64,000 nucleotides of DNA from Mesaphorura yosii. Lineage: Eukaryota; Arthropoda; Collembola; Poduromorpha; Tullbergiidae. The stretch is taken from the NCBI GenBank assembly GCA_009869945.1, contig WIXG01000016.1, forward strand, positions 62,001-126,000, read 5' to 3'. Positions 13,201 to 24,886 of the stretch are shown here, one piece after another. The notes beneath the pieces were generated by a model. The model ran no database searches. It saw only the letters and a program-made list of their open reading frames with translations, and had not been told where the DNA came from. Within the stretch, counting starts at the first letter, position 1; each line of letters starts with the position of its first letter. A program made the position numbers and the translations under genes.

Positions 13201-16200
13201 CGTTTCACGATCATCTCCCGCCCGTCTTGCCTGGCCCCATATTTCTTTTCCTAATCATTTTCTAAATTTTCATCTTTCCTTCACCCGAGTTGGCCCCAGA
13301 ATAGCTCAGTGCAAGAAAACTCGACTTGACTTGTCTTCGTGTGGGCTGAGGTTGCGAGCTCGCCCTGGCATTATTTTGTCGTTGCCCGTTTGAAGTATGA
13401 AATTTGCCCCGATCGACTTGGTACGCAGCAGCTCCAAAGACAGGAAATCAAAGCTGATTTGAAGTAAGACAAGAGCAGAATCAAAATGAGTTGGAGGGCA
13501 GGACCCCATAATACAAATTTATGTAAAATGGCGAGGAACTGCGCTCGGGTTCGCTGCTTTCGTGGACAAACTGCTGCGAGTGACTGTGAGTTTAAGATAA
13601 TAAATGCGAAGCAGGACATGTTCTAAGTTTTGGTGCTCCCGTGCTGAAAATGTTCTCCTGTTGCGTGCGCCTTTCTCTTTTATTAGCTGGGCACTCTATC
13701 AATCATCAATCATTCCACGCGGAGCACCGGACTCGCGTGCAGTCCCGTTTCCTACTAATAATGTGCGCAATGGGTCGATCATGAGACATCTTATTCTTCG
13801 GCCCCTTTCAGACATTTCCAATAACAAACGCTAAACGCGTACAGGTCTCAATCACGAAAAGAAGGCGGTAGGTGATTTCTCTCGTGCTTGTGTAATATAG
13901 GCTTTTGTTTTAGTCTCTGTTCCACTTCCACTTTGTGGATTACGTTCAGATGCATTTACTTAATGTGGCCTAAATCCTTTGACAGAGCCAGTCTGCTGTT
14001 TTTCATTGTGCATGTAGCGAGGACAGTTCACTATGCATTCGAGCGAGTGAAGCTCGTGTGATGGAGAAACAGCTTTGTCGTTATAAAAGCATCTCAGCGT
14101 GCTTAAAGGGTTCAATGTCCACGCGATGATTTGGTTTACTTAAGGAACCTCATTCCGAAGCAAATTGTCGATTACTTTCTCCAGCTCTTTCCTACCGTAA
14201 ACCAAATTTTAGCGAGTAACTAAGCCATTACTCAAATTTCCTGGTAAGGTCGAGACACGAGGGGAAGGATTGGTGGAACAGTGTCATGGACATATCACAT
14301 CGTGATCTTCCTTCCTTAATGCGACTCTGCCAAATTTATCTCGTCTGTCTCTTCCTCGTGCCTTCTCTGCTCCGGCTCTTGCGTCTATCTGCACGCGGAG
14401 GATCAGCCATGATAACGAAGACCTGTCGGCCGGAGATTGCATAAAGATATGGAAGGATTTTTATGTTGTTGACATCTCACTTTTTCTGGAGCACCACCAC
14501 TGAGAAACTGGTTTTTCGGTTTCATTCAACTTTGTGCCCATCCCACGCCTGCAAAGTGTAGCTTCTTGAATCCACAATCCACACCTTTCTGCTCTCCTTC
14601 GCATCCTGCACCAGCGACCAAAACTCGTGACTGCTTATGAGAGGATAAAGTTCTTAACTCTGCAAATTTTATTAAATAAAATCGATTTTGAACAGCATCC
14701 TCGGAACCGGTAAATAAAATGATTTCTTAAGTGTTTGATGTCAAACGCAAGCAACTCACAAACTGCATTCACATCAAACGCCGCGGAGTTTCGTGTAAAA
14801 ATATAATGGACCAAGCACTTAAGTTACTTTGACGTGATGTAAACTTTTGCTCAATTCCGCATCAAGAAAGAGAATTCGTGCTGACGATGTTTTATGAAAA
14901 GAGCAATAAATTAGTTTCAAAAGGAGTGACATTTTTTTTTCTCGGAAAAGATAATTAAGATTAAATTCATGGCTGTTTGAAAGCTCAAAATAGATGCACG
15001 TGGCTCTTTTGTGTGCGTGCCCCAATTCGTACCTGAAATCAGTCGCGAAACGCAAAATGAAAAGTGTATGCAAAATCCTAATCCGAGAAATCTTTAGAAC
15101 GAAATACTTCTTTTGACTGCAGCCCTAAATCTGCCATTTTTACGGTCCCGAGTTATTTTACTGCACGGATGCACGGAATAAAGCAATTCAACCTGGACCA
15201 GCGTGACGGTTGGCGATTTTGCGTTGACAAAAAGAAATAAACTCGGAATTCTTTCAATTTTGCCCATATTTTTCAGGGCATAAAGAAATCTTGTAGGTAT
15301 GTAACATTTTCTAGGCACCGGTGACGTCAACACGGGAAATATGGGGGCATATCGGCGATATCGAAGAGATGTCGAATGCAATTTGTTTGCGATTTTCTCG
15401 GAGCTAAACGTTTGGTTTCCTTGCAGAGTCCTCGTCAAATCCCGCAGTACCTGTACTGGTATCACAATAATCAATCAGTCAACTACGGGTCCGGAGTGAG
15501 TATTCAGACTGAGCCCGGCTCTTCCACTTCTGGTGTTCACACGCACTCAAGACTTACCGTTCCCTCAGCAGGATTCCAGCATGCGGGCACCTACACCTGT
15601 ACAGCTTCAAACACAAATCCCGCATCCGTTCACGTTTATGTCTCTGAGGGTAAGTGCGCTCGACATTTTCATGTAATGCGCAACCGACATGATGACGTGC
15701 TTGTCCTATATGATACTGCACTTAGGAATGTAAAGTGGGTTCGTGTTCAAGTGCAGCACGTGCACATGTCAACATCTGAATTTTCTTGACCATTGAATTA
15801 AAATAAGTTTGAAACCCAGTTAGCAAGACTTTGAGAATATTTTCGCATTACGCTTTAAATTTTCTTTAAATATAAAGTATTGAACTGTTGAAAAGGGTAA
15901 AAGTAGAAGGACATGGAAACGGATGAAAGATTTCCCTTGTCGACATATTCTGAAAATTTTGATGAGGCACATGCACAAAAGGAGTTAGATAACCTTACTT
16001 ATGCTGTCAAGCAAGAGAGAAGTAGAAAACCTCCCTTCTTCTGTAACGCCAAGTCAAGTGGAGATGGAAATTCTGAAAGAATAAAGTTCTGACTAAATTT
16101 TTGATCACACACTTTGGTATGACGGCATTCTGCTGCTGAAATTCTGTTCTCTGCATGTCTCAATTTGATGCAATGACTTCATTCTTCTCAGTTTACGCAC

Positions 16201-16574
16201 TGCGTAACGGTTTCCAGGATGAAGCAAAAGCTTACTAGAAACATGCGTGCGGGCTGGATGAAATGGTCCACTCGGCACACACATAAAGTAAATAAATAAT
16301 ACAGCGAGCTCTTCCAGGAAGGTGAACAAGCGGATTTACTTGTACACGACACGCAGGATGTCGAAAAGATGCGCATGGTTTGCGGAATATTGAATCATGC
16401 AAATATTACACACTTCTATTGTTATTGTATGCAGGAGACAAAACTGCTGCCATTCAAAGACATTCTGGATCAAGATTCGTTCCACATTGTTGGACAACGC
16501 AAGTACTTCTCCTCTCCGTTTCCATCTTGTGCTCCTTCCTCTACTTTCGCCTCGTCGCAAACTCCGCCGAATGA
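1201..16574 (+). CDS. dpr-family two-immunoglobulin cell-surface protein (5' partial)
   Basis: Five exons join in phase: 1201-1484, 2985-3146, 6064-6198, 15427-15649 and 16435-16574 (stop TGA). Exon 1 carries a Ser/acid-rich stretch and then the start of Ig domain 1 (LRCRVKNLGDRT). Exon 2 gives VSWIRRRDFHILTSG and ends DDGTYECQ. Exon 3 closes Ig1 and opens Ig2 (ISLVCIVEN). Exon 4 finishes Ig2 with LYWYHNN and AGTYTCTASN. Exon 5 has GDKTAAIQRHSGS and a hydrophobic tail (VLLLSVSILCSFLYF), as expected for a GPI-anchored or membrane-attached end. The order and motifs are those of the arthropod Dpr family, neuronal adhesion proteins that pair with DIP proteins in synaptic partner recognition. That role is family knowledge, not shown here. 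The 9.2 kb intron before exon 4 is typical of these genes. The start codon and signal peptide are missing from the window. Which Dpr paralogue it is cannot be decided by eye. Confidence 0.85.
1485..2984 (+). other. Intron of the dpr-family gene
   Basis: Phase-0 intron between the two halves of Ig domain 1, starting gtgagc and ending ttgttgcag. Apart from short A/T- and C/T-rich stretches I see no coding exon, RNA gene or mobile element. Confidence 0.6.
3147..6063 (+). other. Intron of the dpr-family gene
   Basis: Phase-0 intron (gttagt ... tttcag) between Ig1 and Ig2. It contains a short AGC run near 4572 and AT-rich tracts. Open frames here, such as one at 3789-4175, have no recognisable domain or splice context. 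Confidence 0.6.
6199..15426 (+). other. 9.2 kb intron of the dpr-family gene
   Basis: Phase-0 intron (gtaagt ... ttgcag) splitting Ig domain 2. No exon, RNA gene or element could be supported. It holds short pyrimidine-rich and AT-rich tracts and scattered short open frames on both strands without family resemblance. Introns of this size in neuronal genes often hold enhancers, but nothing visible by eye proves one. Confidence 0.55.
15650..16434 (+). other. Last intron of the dpr-family gene
   Basis: Phase-1 intron (gtaagt ... tatgcag) between the end of Ig2 and the exon encoding the hydrophobic C-terminal tail. No other feature is recognised. Confidence 0.6.
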
Positions 16575-18192
16575 AAACAAACAAACTCGTCTCATCGAAA
16601 GCAAGAGGCCCGCCTGACGACTACCTTGGCCAGGCCTCGGCGCGTAACGCGTAATGTCAAGTGGATAAAAAATGATCTAGGAGAAAGCAAATAGGAAGCT
16701 CTGCGTGCGTGGACTGGCAGCAGTTCTCGGGGTGCGGGATGCATGCATAATGATAAGGATAAAGAGCAGCCGCGCTCCACCGACTCTCTTTGAGTGCATT
16801 TCACTCGATCAAGTTACAAAGGGAAGGACAGATAGGCTCACAAACACAATCATTACTCTCGGGAGACTTTGCATCTCCTTTCTCTTCCTTTCTTCCGCTC
16901 GTAATCTCCATCCTGGCATGGCACATTACGAAATAACAGGCCAATATATTCTGGACCGGTCTAGAATTACCCTTTCCCGTGCTGAAAGCATGAACGCGCA
17001 TAACTTTATTTTTCCGCACACACTTCGCTCGTAATGACACGCATTAAACACACATTTATTATGAAACCAGAGCGTAATTGGAAAACTACCTCAGACTGCC
17101 ATGTTAATGATGCGCCAGATTGCACCTCATTCCCACAAATTCATTCCCTGCCACTCCTGACAAATTACTCTCGCCAATTACCGTATGTCGAGTCGAATTA
17201 GACGCTCCTCTAAGAACTCATATAACGAACTGGAACCCAGAAAGACAACGCGTCTTAAATTAACTGCGCGTCGCGTAACGTAACACTTTGCGTCGTTGCA
17301 TGCTCCTCGGTGAAGAAACCAAGTGCTGTGATAATACAGTTAGAAGCAAGTCCTCTCATTTAATGAATCTGAATGACGATGACGAGTTTATAAAAGAGTA
17401 GTTCTTATTGTAAGGTAGACAGCTAGCTCTTCCTTGATCTGTTTGATTGCTTAGTTTAATACTGTCAATATGTCGTTAGAATGAATGAGCAGGGTTGCAA
17501 GACGGTCAATTGCTTACTAAGGTACAACACTTTCTAAATGTTAATCAGTCAAATTAAAGCGATATAATATGGCAATGAAAGACAATTCCTGATACGCGCG
17601 AATTTGCTAAGCTGCTAAAGGTGAAGCAAAACAGCTCAACTTTAAACTAGCATTAAATGTTTTCATCTGAATTATTAATTATTGTGTTTACTTCCTGTAC
17701 ATAACAATTCCACGTCCTGTTAGACTGTAGGCCATAATTTTGTTTAATAATAATAGTGTAATCTAGTCGTAGTCCTCATCGTGTAGAGTACTTACAACAA
17801 AGAGTAAGCGTGTGAAGCGTTAACTTACGGCACTGGTGCATAAAGCGCATTGTGTGCATGGTGCTTCGAACAAATTAATCTAATAAATTTTGCCCATCAT
17901 GGGTTTTCTCAAGCCGAAAGTTTAATGGCTATCCTGCCCGAAGTCCATGATGAGTTCATCATGAACGATTGATTCGGATTTTGCAAAAATGTGTCCGTGC
18001 GTATGTCATTTAACAATGCAATGACAAGCGGTCTGACAGTCCGTCCCAACGCAAGAACTCAATTCGTGCGAAATGAAATCGTCAGACTAAGGGCATAAGT
18101 AAACGGAAACAAAATGCATGCGGACTAGCTTTATTTCGCGAATATTCGAGCAATTGTCACAGAAACGTTCATAGATTAACAACATAGATGAA
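16575..18192. other. Intergenic region and 3' UTRs between convergent dpr and NDUFAF1
   Basis: The dpr gene (plus) and NDUFAF1 (minus) converge here. An AATAAA on the plus strand at about 17882 is a possible but distant polyadenylation signal for dpr. For NDUFAF1, TTTATT at 18130-18135 (AATAAA on the minus strand) lies 58 bp past the stop codon and is a likely signal. No coding sequence is supported in between. Confidence 0.5.
18130..18135 (-). terminator. Probable polyadenylation signal of NDUFAF1
   Basis: AATAAA on the minus strand, 58 bp downstream of the NDUFAF1 stop codon. Confidence 0.5.
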
Positions 18193-19664
18193 CTACATTC
18201 CTGAAATATTCGCAGGAACTCTGTATTGCTCATAGGCAAATTCTTCAGTCACCGTGCCGTCGAATTCAACTCCGATGTAATCGATTTCGAGATTAAATGG
18301 GCCCTCAACTCGACCAGCAGCTAAATATTTTAAAAATACAATTTGATAATTTGAATGGTGAGTCACCTGCACGGACCGTCTTGTTCATGAACTTACATAT
18401 TCCAAAGGAGGCTATCCTGAATTTAGGAATAGCTTCTTGGTTATCTTGCACTCGACCTTTGCTAGAGACTAGGAATTTACTGAAAGGTATCTGTGAAAAA
18501 ATTAAATGTGCGCATTAGTCAGCTCCTTAAAGAATTCATCTGAAGCCTTCGTAATGAATTATTTATTCAGTTTATCTGTAATACCTTGACATTCTGCCAG
18601 TACGGACCTCCTCTCGTGTACAGAATATAGTGGTACACGTCATTCCAGGTTATGTCGTAGTATCCAGCTGTGGATATATTAATAAGGTACGAACGACCGT
18701 CCCCACGGACTCTCAATACAAGAGCAGTGTACGCCGACCAATCTAAATACGATTCCCTTCGGAAGGATTTCTGCAAGATTAAAATACATTTTAGAATACG
18801 AAGAAGACAATTTCATTCAAAGAAAAACGATAGAATACGGGATATAACCGACCGTAATTCGTTTGCACTTCATGCTGCAATAGCCTGCAGACTTAATCCT
18901 TCCATCTATCGGGGGTTGCAAGTTCACAAAGCCTTGGAATAAGCCTTTTCCTAAACAAAATTCAACCAAAACAGTGAAATGTCGAAACCAAACAAATTAA
19001 ACAATTTGTCAATGGATAGCATTTGATTCTCATCGTGTACCTGCAGGGGACATGGACAGTTTGCATCGACTGTAGCCCTCGTTGTGGTCATAATCACTTA
19101 CTGCCATCCAGTCATTCAGCGATTCCGGTGAATTGAATGTCCACACGTAGTTTTTGTCACCTGTGCGTGCGCGTGCAATAAACATTTAGCTTTGAATTTG
19201 GCTACTGGCCTGACGGCTTCGAACCCGACATCACATTATTCGTAAGATGCTATTCTGAATTTACCTGGCATTATGAACAGTTCATGATCATCAGTTAATC
19301 TCTCCTTAAACTCTTCTTTCCATTTTCCAATTTCGGTTCTCAATTCTTTGAAGCCAGTCCTTAGGCCGTACAAATTCTGCTTGATTTTCTGCGGACAAGT
19401 AATGGAATCATTTACCATTGATTAGAGTAATTTGTAAACCCTGGTCAGTCATACTTGTTTGTTCTCCTCCTCAATGGACGGATCGTGATATTTTCCTTTA
19501 GGAAATCTTTCAAAGAATCTGCCATATACACCTGATGAATGAATCAAGCGGCAGCAATTGAAGTTCCATGAGTTTTGGCAAATTGTTCCATTGTTCGCGG
19601 CTACTGGACCATTATGCTTCAATTTAGGCCACACAACTCGAGTGATTGACTTTAGCGACTGCAT
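18193..19664 (-). CDS. NDUFAF1: Complex I intermediate-associated protein 30 (NDUFAF1)
   Basis: Mitochondrial assembly factor for respiratory complex I. Seven exons read in phase on the minus strand: 19664-19455, 19388-19265, 19160-19041, 18950-18853, 18770-18585, 18490-18397 and 18320-18193. They give 319 residues, close to the human protein's 327. The N-terminus (MQSLKSITRVVWPKLKHNG) is basic and lacks acidic residues, fitting a mitochondrial presequence. The CIA30 domain shows YVWTFNSPESLNDW, the GYCSM turn, LVLRVRGDGRSYL, YILYTRGGPYW, IPFSKFLVSSKGRVQD and the end GPFNLEIDYIGV followed by EFAYEQY. All are diagnostic of the family. The start is taken at 19664 because it is the first ATG giving a presequence-like end. 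An in-frame GTG exists upstream but no ATG. The exon-4 donor (acg|gtcggt) is weak but keeps phase. The gene is head-to-head with SF3B2. Confidence 0.9.
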
Positions 19665-20200
19665 TCTGGCGAAGCGAAGGGGCCGAGAAGGCTTCAACAA
19701 CGATGCCACAGATCGTTTCCCATTTCGGAACAGTTTCGCGCTGGTCGTGTCAGCAATTCAGCACACTCCTCATTACCTTCGACCTTCCCTTGCTGCTTTG
19801 TCTTGCTTCCGATAGTGATTGACCTAATCCGTCCCTTTGAGGGTCTTGTATCCTTCTCTCCACTGCACACTGATGTTGATGCTTTTCAAATATCTGATTC
19901 GGTCGAAGGTAGGCGCCCAGGATGAAGGAAAATGTGCGTGCATAGAATAACTTGCAACACAAAAAGGAAGCGGCGTGGTTTGAAGTGTGCTTGAAGAAGC
20001 CAAAGCGGTTATCGAGTTAATAATCAAAATAAAGTTATACGAATACAGATCAGTTGAAATTAGGCGAAATCCAGTTTGTGGTTGTTTACTAATTAATGCA
20101 AGATCCATCGTACAGCAGGTGAGTAAAGTCATGCAATCCAAAAATCAGCGTTCTGGAACCGAAAACCTTGTATACACTCGCACTACTTGCATTTACAGAG
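19665..20200. promoter_or_regulatory. Shared divergent promoter region, NDUFAF1 / SF3B2
   Basis: The start codons of NDUFAF1 (minus) and SF3B2 (plus) are only 536 bp apart, so both promoters must lie here. An SF3B2 5' UTR intron is likely: a consensus donor (cag|gtgagt) falls at 20119 and the acceptor tttacag ends at 20198. That leaves only two leader bases before the ATG at 20201. An upstream ATG at 20096 lies in the leader exon. No TATA box is convincing at a position that could be assigned. Confidence 0.55.
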
Positions 20201-22855
20201 ATGGAAACACCACCGCCGTCAGCGAATGATTCCCCGAACGAGTTCAATGAAGGCTACGAAGAATTCCCGCAGAATGATCCACAATTAGATCAAATACCTC
20301 AGTTAAATATTCAGCTGGAACGAGCTGGAGATGATAACAATAATGACCAAGCCGACGATGTCAACAATAATACGACTGACCCTCAGCTTCAACAGTTGCA
20401 ACAAATGCAGCAAGAGCAGTTACAGCAGCAACTTCATCAACAATTACTTAATCAGCAAATCTTGCAAGAGAATGAACAAAAGGATCAGAAGGGAAAACGT
20501 AAGAAGAAAAAGAAGAAGAAGCAGAGGTACGTGCCAACTACTTCCAATAACATGAAGAACGCGTCTGGAGAAAATGGAGATGCAGCAATCAATGGAGAAC
20601 AAGTGAAGAAAGAGGAAGAAGTTGAAATTGAGTAAGTTTTGACGTTTTAACGAACAATGTTACTAGGTTGCGATTGTGGAGCAAATCGACGAATGCTTAA
20701 TTTTTGTATAACTGACATTTTCACCAGGTACGTTCCAGAAAAGTTGGAACTCAGCGTGTTCGATCCAATGTACAAGTTGTTTGCGAATGTCTTTGAAAAT
20801 TTCCGTATCACCGACGCCGGAAAAATCAAGACGGAAAATGAAACTAAACCTGGTTCAGAAGAAGGCGTGAAGATGTTCTCAAAGATTCCCAAGATAGATT
20901 TGGATGACGAAGTTGACGAGGTTTGTCTTTTAGAAAATAGAAATTGCTTAACCAAAATGACATGTTCATAAGTTAGACTTGACTGACTGATTGAGTTCTT
21001 CTTTGTTTTGAATTTTTTAGAAGAAAGACGAGAAAGCGAAATTATCCAAAAGAAAGCTCAAGAAGTTGACCCGGCTATCAGTGGCCGAGCTCAAACAAGT
21101 TGTCCCGAGGCCTGACGTTGTCGAGATGCATGATGTTACAGCACGCGACCCCAAGTTACTTGTTCATTTGAAATCGTACAGAAACACAGTGCCAGTTCCT
21201 CGGCATTGGTGCTTCAAGAGAAAGGTAAGGAACATACAAGTATATTAGTTTCGTATTCTGGGATGAAGTCACATGAAACGGTTCTTAATTAAATAAATAA
21301 TTGTTCAGTACCTGCAAGGAAAGCGTGGCATTGAAAAGGCTCCGTTCGACCTGCCTGGTTTTATCAAGAAGACTGGCATTATGGAAATGAGAGCGGCACT
21401 CGCAGAGAAGGAGGAAACGAAGACACTGAAATCAAAAATGCGTGAAAGAGTACGACCAAAGATGGGGAAAATTGACATTGATTATCAAAAGCTACACGAT
21501 GCCTTTTTCAAGTAATACCAGTTTTATGCTTATCTTATTTAATATCCTAACCCTATCGGTCACTAATCGGCTAGTGTTATTGGTTTTAAGGTGGCAGTCA
21601 AAACCGAAGATGACTATCCATGGAGACTTGTACTACGAAGGAAAGGAATTTGAAACGCGGATGAAAGATAAGAAGCCTGGCGAACTGTCAGATGATTTAA
21701 GAACCGCACTTGGAATGCCGGTTGGGCCGAACTCAAACCGCGTACCTCCGCCATGGTTGATCGCTATGCAGAGGTTGGTTGATTTACACTTTAATCTAAA
21801 CGTGCTTTTGAAATACTATTTCAAAATACTGAACAAGAAGAATTCTCTGAATAGGTACGGTCCTCCGCCTTCCTATCCTCACTTAAAGATCGCGGGACTC
21901 AACGCGCCAATTCCAGAGAGTTGCAGTTTCGGATATCATGCTGGAGGCTGGGGCAAGCCTCCTGTTGACGAATTTGGAAGACCGCTCTACGGAGATGTTT
22001 TCGGAACTGCGGCCGACGGCACGGTAAATTAGAAGCACAATCAATCTGATAGGTGTTTAGCGCTTGCACGATCACTTACGTTTCTCGTTTCGTTTTAAGG
22101 GTGGCGGTGAAGACGAGGTTATTGACAAATCGCTTTGGGGTGAGCTTGAGTCGGAAGAAGAAGCTGAGAGCGAAGAGGAGGAAGAGGAAGAAGAAGAGAA
22201 GGAGGAGGAAGGAGAGCCGACGGAGGAAAGTGGCTTGCAGACCCCCGCTGAAGGACTCACGACTCCGTCAGGATTTTCCTCGATTCCAGCAGGGTTAGAA
22301 ACACCAGAACTGATCGAATTGAGGAAAAGAAGAATTGAACAGGACATGGAAGGGTGAGTCATAATTGATTTTCATTTAGGTGATTTGCACTAAAACTAAC
22401 GGTCAAATGCAATGATTTCTTGCAGCGGAGACACGCCTTCTCTGTATACTGTCTTGCCAGAGAAGAGAGTTGACAGAATAACCGGTTCCATGATGGCATC
22501 GACACACGTTTATGATTTGGCAAATGCTCCGCCATCCGGAGTGAAGGACAAGCGCACACAAGAAGGTCGGATCGAACTAGCGCTTGATCCTTCCGAGTTG
22601 GACTTGGGTGACGACGCATTGGCTGCCAGATATGAGCAGAAGTTAAAGGAGGAGCAGTCTCACCTGCAAAAGGAGGATTTGTCTGACATGGTGGCCGAAC
22701 ACGCTGCAAAGCAAAAGGTTTGTCTAATCAATCATATAACATTTATTTACGGGTTAATAAAAATCATTAAATGTATATTCTAGAGTAAACGCAAACGCCA
22801 GCTTCAACAACAGGACACCAAGCAGACGAAGAAGTACAAGGAGTTTAAATTCTAA
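20201..22855 (+). CDS. SF3B2: Splicing factor 3B subunit 2 (SF3B2 / SAP145)
   Basis: Core subunit of SF3b in the U2 snRNP, contacting SF3B4 and the branch-site region in the nucleus. Nine coding exons join in phase: 20201-20631, 20728-20920, 21021-21224, 21309-21511, 21591-21773, 21855-22023, 22100-22353, 22426-22717 and 22784-22855. They give 666 residues. Diagnostic segments are YVPEKLELSVFDPMYKLFA, KLKKLTRLSVAELKQVVPRP and VPVPRHWCFKRK (DUF382). The PSP domain reads LGMPVGPNSNRVPPPWLIAM, then YGPPPSYPHLKI and SCSFGYHAGGWGKPPVDEFG. An acidic E-rich run follows at about 22150-22215. The N-terminus is Gln-rich, then Lys-rich. The protein is much shorter than human SF3B2 (895 residues) and lacks the N-terminal SAP domain. 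The ATG is the first in frame after the leader splice acceptor. Confidence 0.95.
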
Positions 22856-23062
22856 CTATTTATAATACGAGAAATAGGTTAAAGTTGGTAGTGCGTCCTT
22901 GCTTACAAACATCTGTACATTTTGTGGACTTCATCTCTTGAATTACAAACTTCATCCTTTGTTTTTAATTTTACATTCTAAATGTAACTATAATAAGTAA
23001 ATAAAAGTTGTTTTCGAAGTTCGATATCAAACAAGCTATTTCCATCCTTCGGTTTGTCCAGC
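22856..23062. other. Tail-to-tail 3' UTR overlap zone, SF3B2 / eIF4A3
   Basis: Only 207 bp separate the two convergent stop codons. An AATAAA at 23000-23005 on the plus strand fits the SF3B2 polyadenylation signal. I see no minus-strand AATAAA in this gap. The nearest TTTATT (about 22743) is inside the last SF3B2 intron, so the eIF4A3 transcript may run antisense into SF3B2. Confidence 0.5.
23000..23005 (+). terminator. Probable polyadenylation signal of SF3B2
   Basis: AATAAA, 145 bp after the SF3B2 stop codon and 58 bp before the end of the eIF4A3 coding region on the other strand. Confidence 0.5.
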
Positions 23063-24886
23063 TTAGATCAAGTCCGCCACTGAAACGAAAATTGAAAATC
23101 AACATTAACATAAAATTGTCTCGACACAGTTCGCTCAACATTGAGGAATTACCATTCATCGGCATTTCGTCAATCTGGGTGGAGTAGTACTGTTCAATGT
23201 CTCTGAGAATGCGGATGTCATCTTCCTTGACGAAGTTGATGGCAACACCCTTCCTTCCAAAACGCCCAGAACGACCAATTCTGCCCCACACAAGCAAAGA
23301 AGTCGAACGTCAAAACTTAACTTGAACTGATTATGTAAGAATTTGACTTCCTGAATCCTGATAGTCTTACCTGTGAATGTACAACTCACGGTTGTTTGGC
23401 AAGTCATAATTGATAACTAGAGATACTTGCTGCACATCGATGCCACGAGCCCAAACATCTGTGGTGATAAGCACTCGCCTGAAAGTTAGCATTTGACAAA
23501 GTGAAAGATATGGCGCAAGCGTAAAGGAATATGGATGAAGAAATTACGTTTGTTGGTTTCGGAATTCTTTCATGATTGCATCACGCTCTTTCTGTGGCAT
23601 CTCGCCGTGCATTGAGGACACAGTGAAGTTGTTTTCTCGCATCTTCTCGGTTAACCAATCTACCTATAGTGCCAAGGATGATTAAAAATTGAGTGTGGCA
23701 AAGAGAAGTTATCTATTGTATTACTGGCTGACTAGCTCAGTACCTTGCGCTTCGTGTTGCAAAAAATTACGGCTTGGGTAATTGTGAGTGTGTCGTAAAG
23801 ATCGCACAAAGTGTCGAATTTCCATTCTTCCCTTTCGACGGCAACGAAGAACTGCTTTATTCCTTCCAGTGTCAACTCATCACGCTTCACAAGAATTCGG
23901 ATGGGGTCTGACATGAACTTGCTCGTCATTTCAAGAATTTCGTGCGGCAAGGTGGCAGACACAAGAACAACCTGTAGCATCGAGTTCTATGATTGATACG
24001 AATTGGGCTATTGGCTGAGGATTGGGTTTTAATGGTTTACCTGTGTTGATGGTGGCAGGTAGCGATAGACGTCATAAATCTGCTCTTTAAACCCCTTGTT
24101 CAACATTTCGTCAGCTTCGTCGAGTACTAGCATTTTTATTGCCCTTGTCCTCAAACTCTTACGCTTGATCATATCTACAAATTGCAAAGACATCACATAA
24201 TTAATTTTCATTCTAGTAAAGAATGGACTAGATATATTTGTACTACGTACCAAATACTCTGCCCGGTGTTCCAGAAACGACATGCTGTCCATAATCTAGT
24301 TTTCTGATATCTTCTCCCAGATTTGTACCGCCAATGCACGCGTGGCATTGAACGTTCATGTAGTCTCCCAAGGCCAAAATAACCTAAGACCATTGGAGGT
24401 TACATGTTAGGCAACTGATTGATTAGTTCAGTGTTATATATTCAATCCGTTACCTTCTGAATTTGTACAGCAAGTTCTCTAGTGGGTGACAGAATGAGAC
24501 ACTGCGTTTCTCTTATCTGTGTGTCAATCGTCTGCAATATTCCGATCGAAAATGTTGCTGTTTTTCCAGTTCCAGATTGGGCCTGAGCAATGACATCACG
24601 ACCACTTGTGATGGGCCGAATTGCTCTCTGTTGAATTGCAGACGGTTTCTCAAACCCTAAAATAAGTAATTACGTCACATCAATCCATTTTCATCTCGAA
24701 ATCATTTCATGGAAAGAGGAATCCAAACCTACCGTAGGCATAAATACCCCTGACCAGGTCTTCTTTCAGCGCCATCGCATCAAAGGTTTTAAGAATTTGA
24801 ACATTGTCACTCGTTTCAAATTCGACGTTGGCCAAATCGTCCAAAAGCTCCCCTTCAATTACCCTTCGCTTGGATCCTGAAGCCAT
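23063..24886 (-). CDS. eIF4A3: Eukaryotic initiation factor 4A-III, DEAD-box helicase of the exon junction complex
   Basis: ATP-dependent RNA clamp at the heart of the exon junction complex, deposited upstream of splice junctions and active in mRNA localisation and decay. Nine exons in phase: 24886-24733, 24656-24454, 24383-24251, 24174-24041, 23971-23744, 23663-23548, 23478-23371, 23280-23153 and 23079-23063. They give 406 residues against 411 in human. The sequence shows the Q motif ([14 protein letters not shown]), motif [25 protein letters not shown], motif II VLDEADE, motif [29 protein letters not shown] and [13 protein letters not shown]. The C-terminus is EMPMNVADLI. The Q-to-end sequence matches eIF4A3 rather than translation factor eIF4A: it has [15 protein letters not shown] and the VADLI end. 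The last coding exon is only 17 nt. Introns are 65-110 bp. Confidence 0.96.

Noticed and set aside
15094..15474. 126-codon minus-strand frame overlapping dpr exon 4
   Set aside because: Shadow of a real exon on the opposite strand plus intron sequence.
19205..19232. tRNA B-box-like GGTTCGAAGCC on the minus strand
   Set aside because: No matching T-stem, A box or acceptor stem; it lies in an NDUFAF1 intron.
22072..22362. 96-codon Ser-rich minus-strand frame
   Set aside because: Antisense of the acidic Glu-rich run of SF3B2; Glu codons read as Ser/Leu on the other strand.
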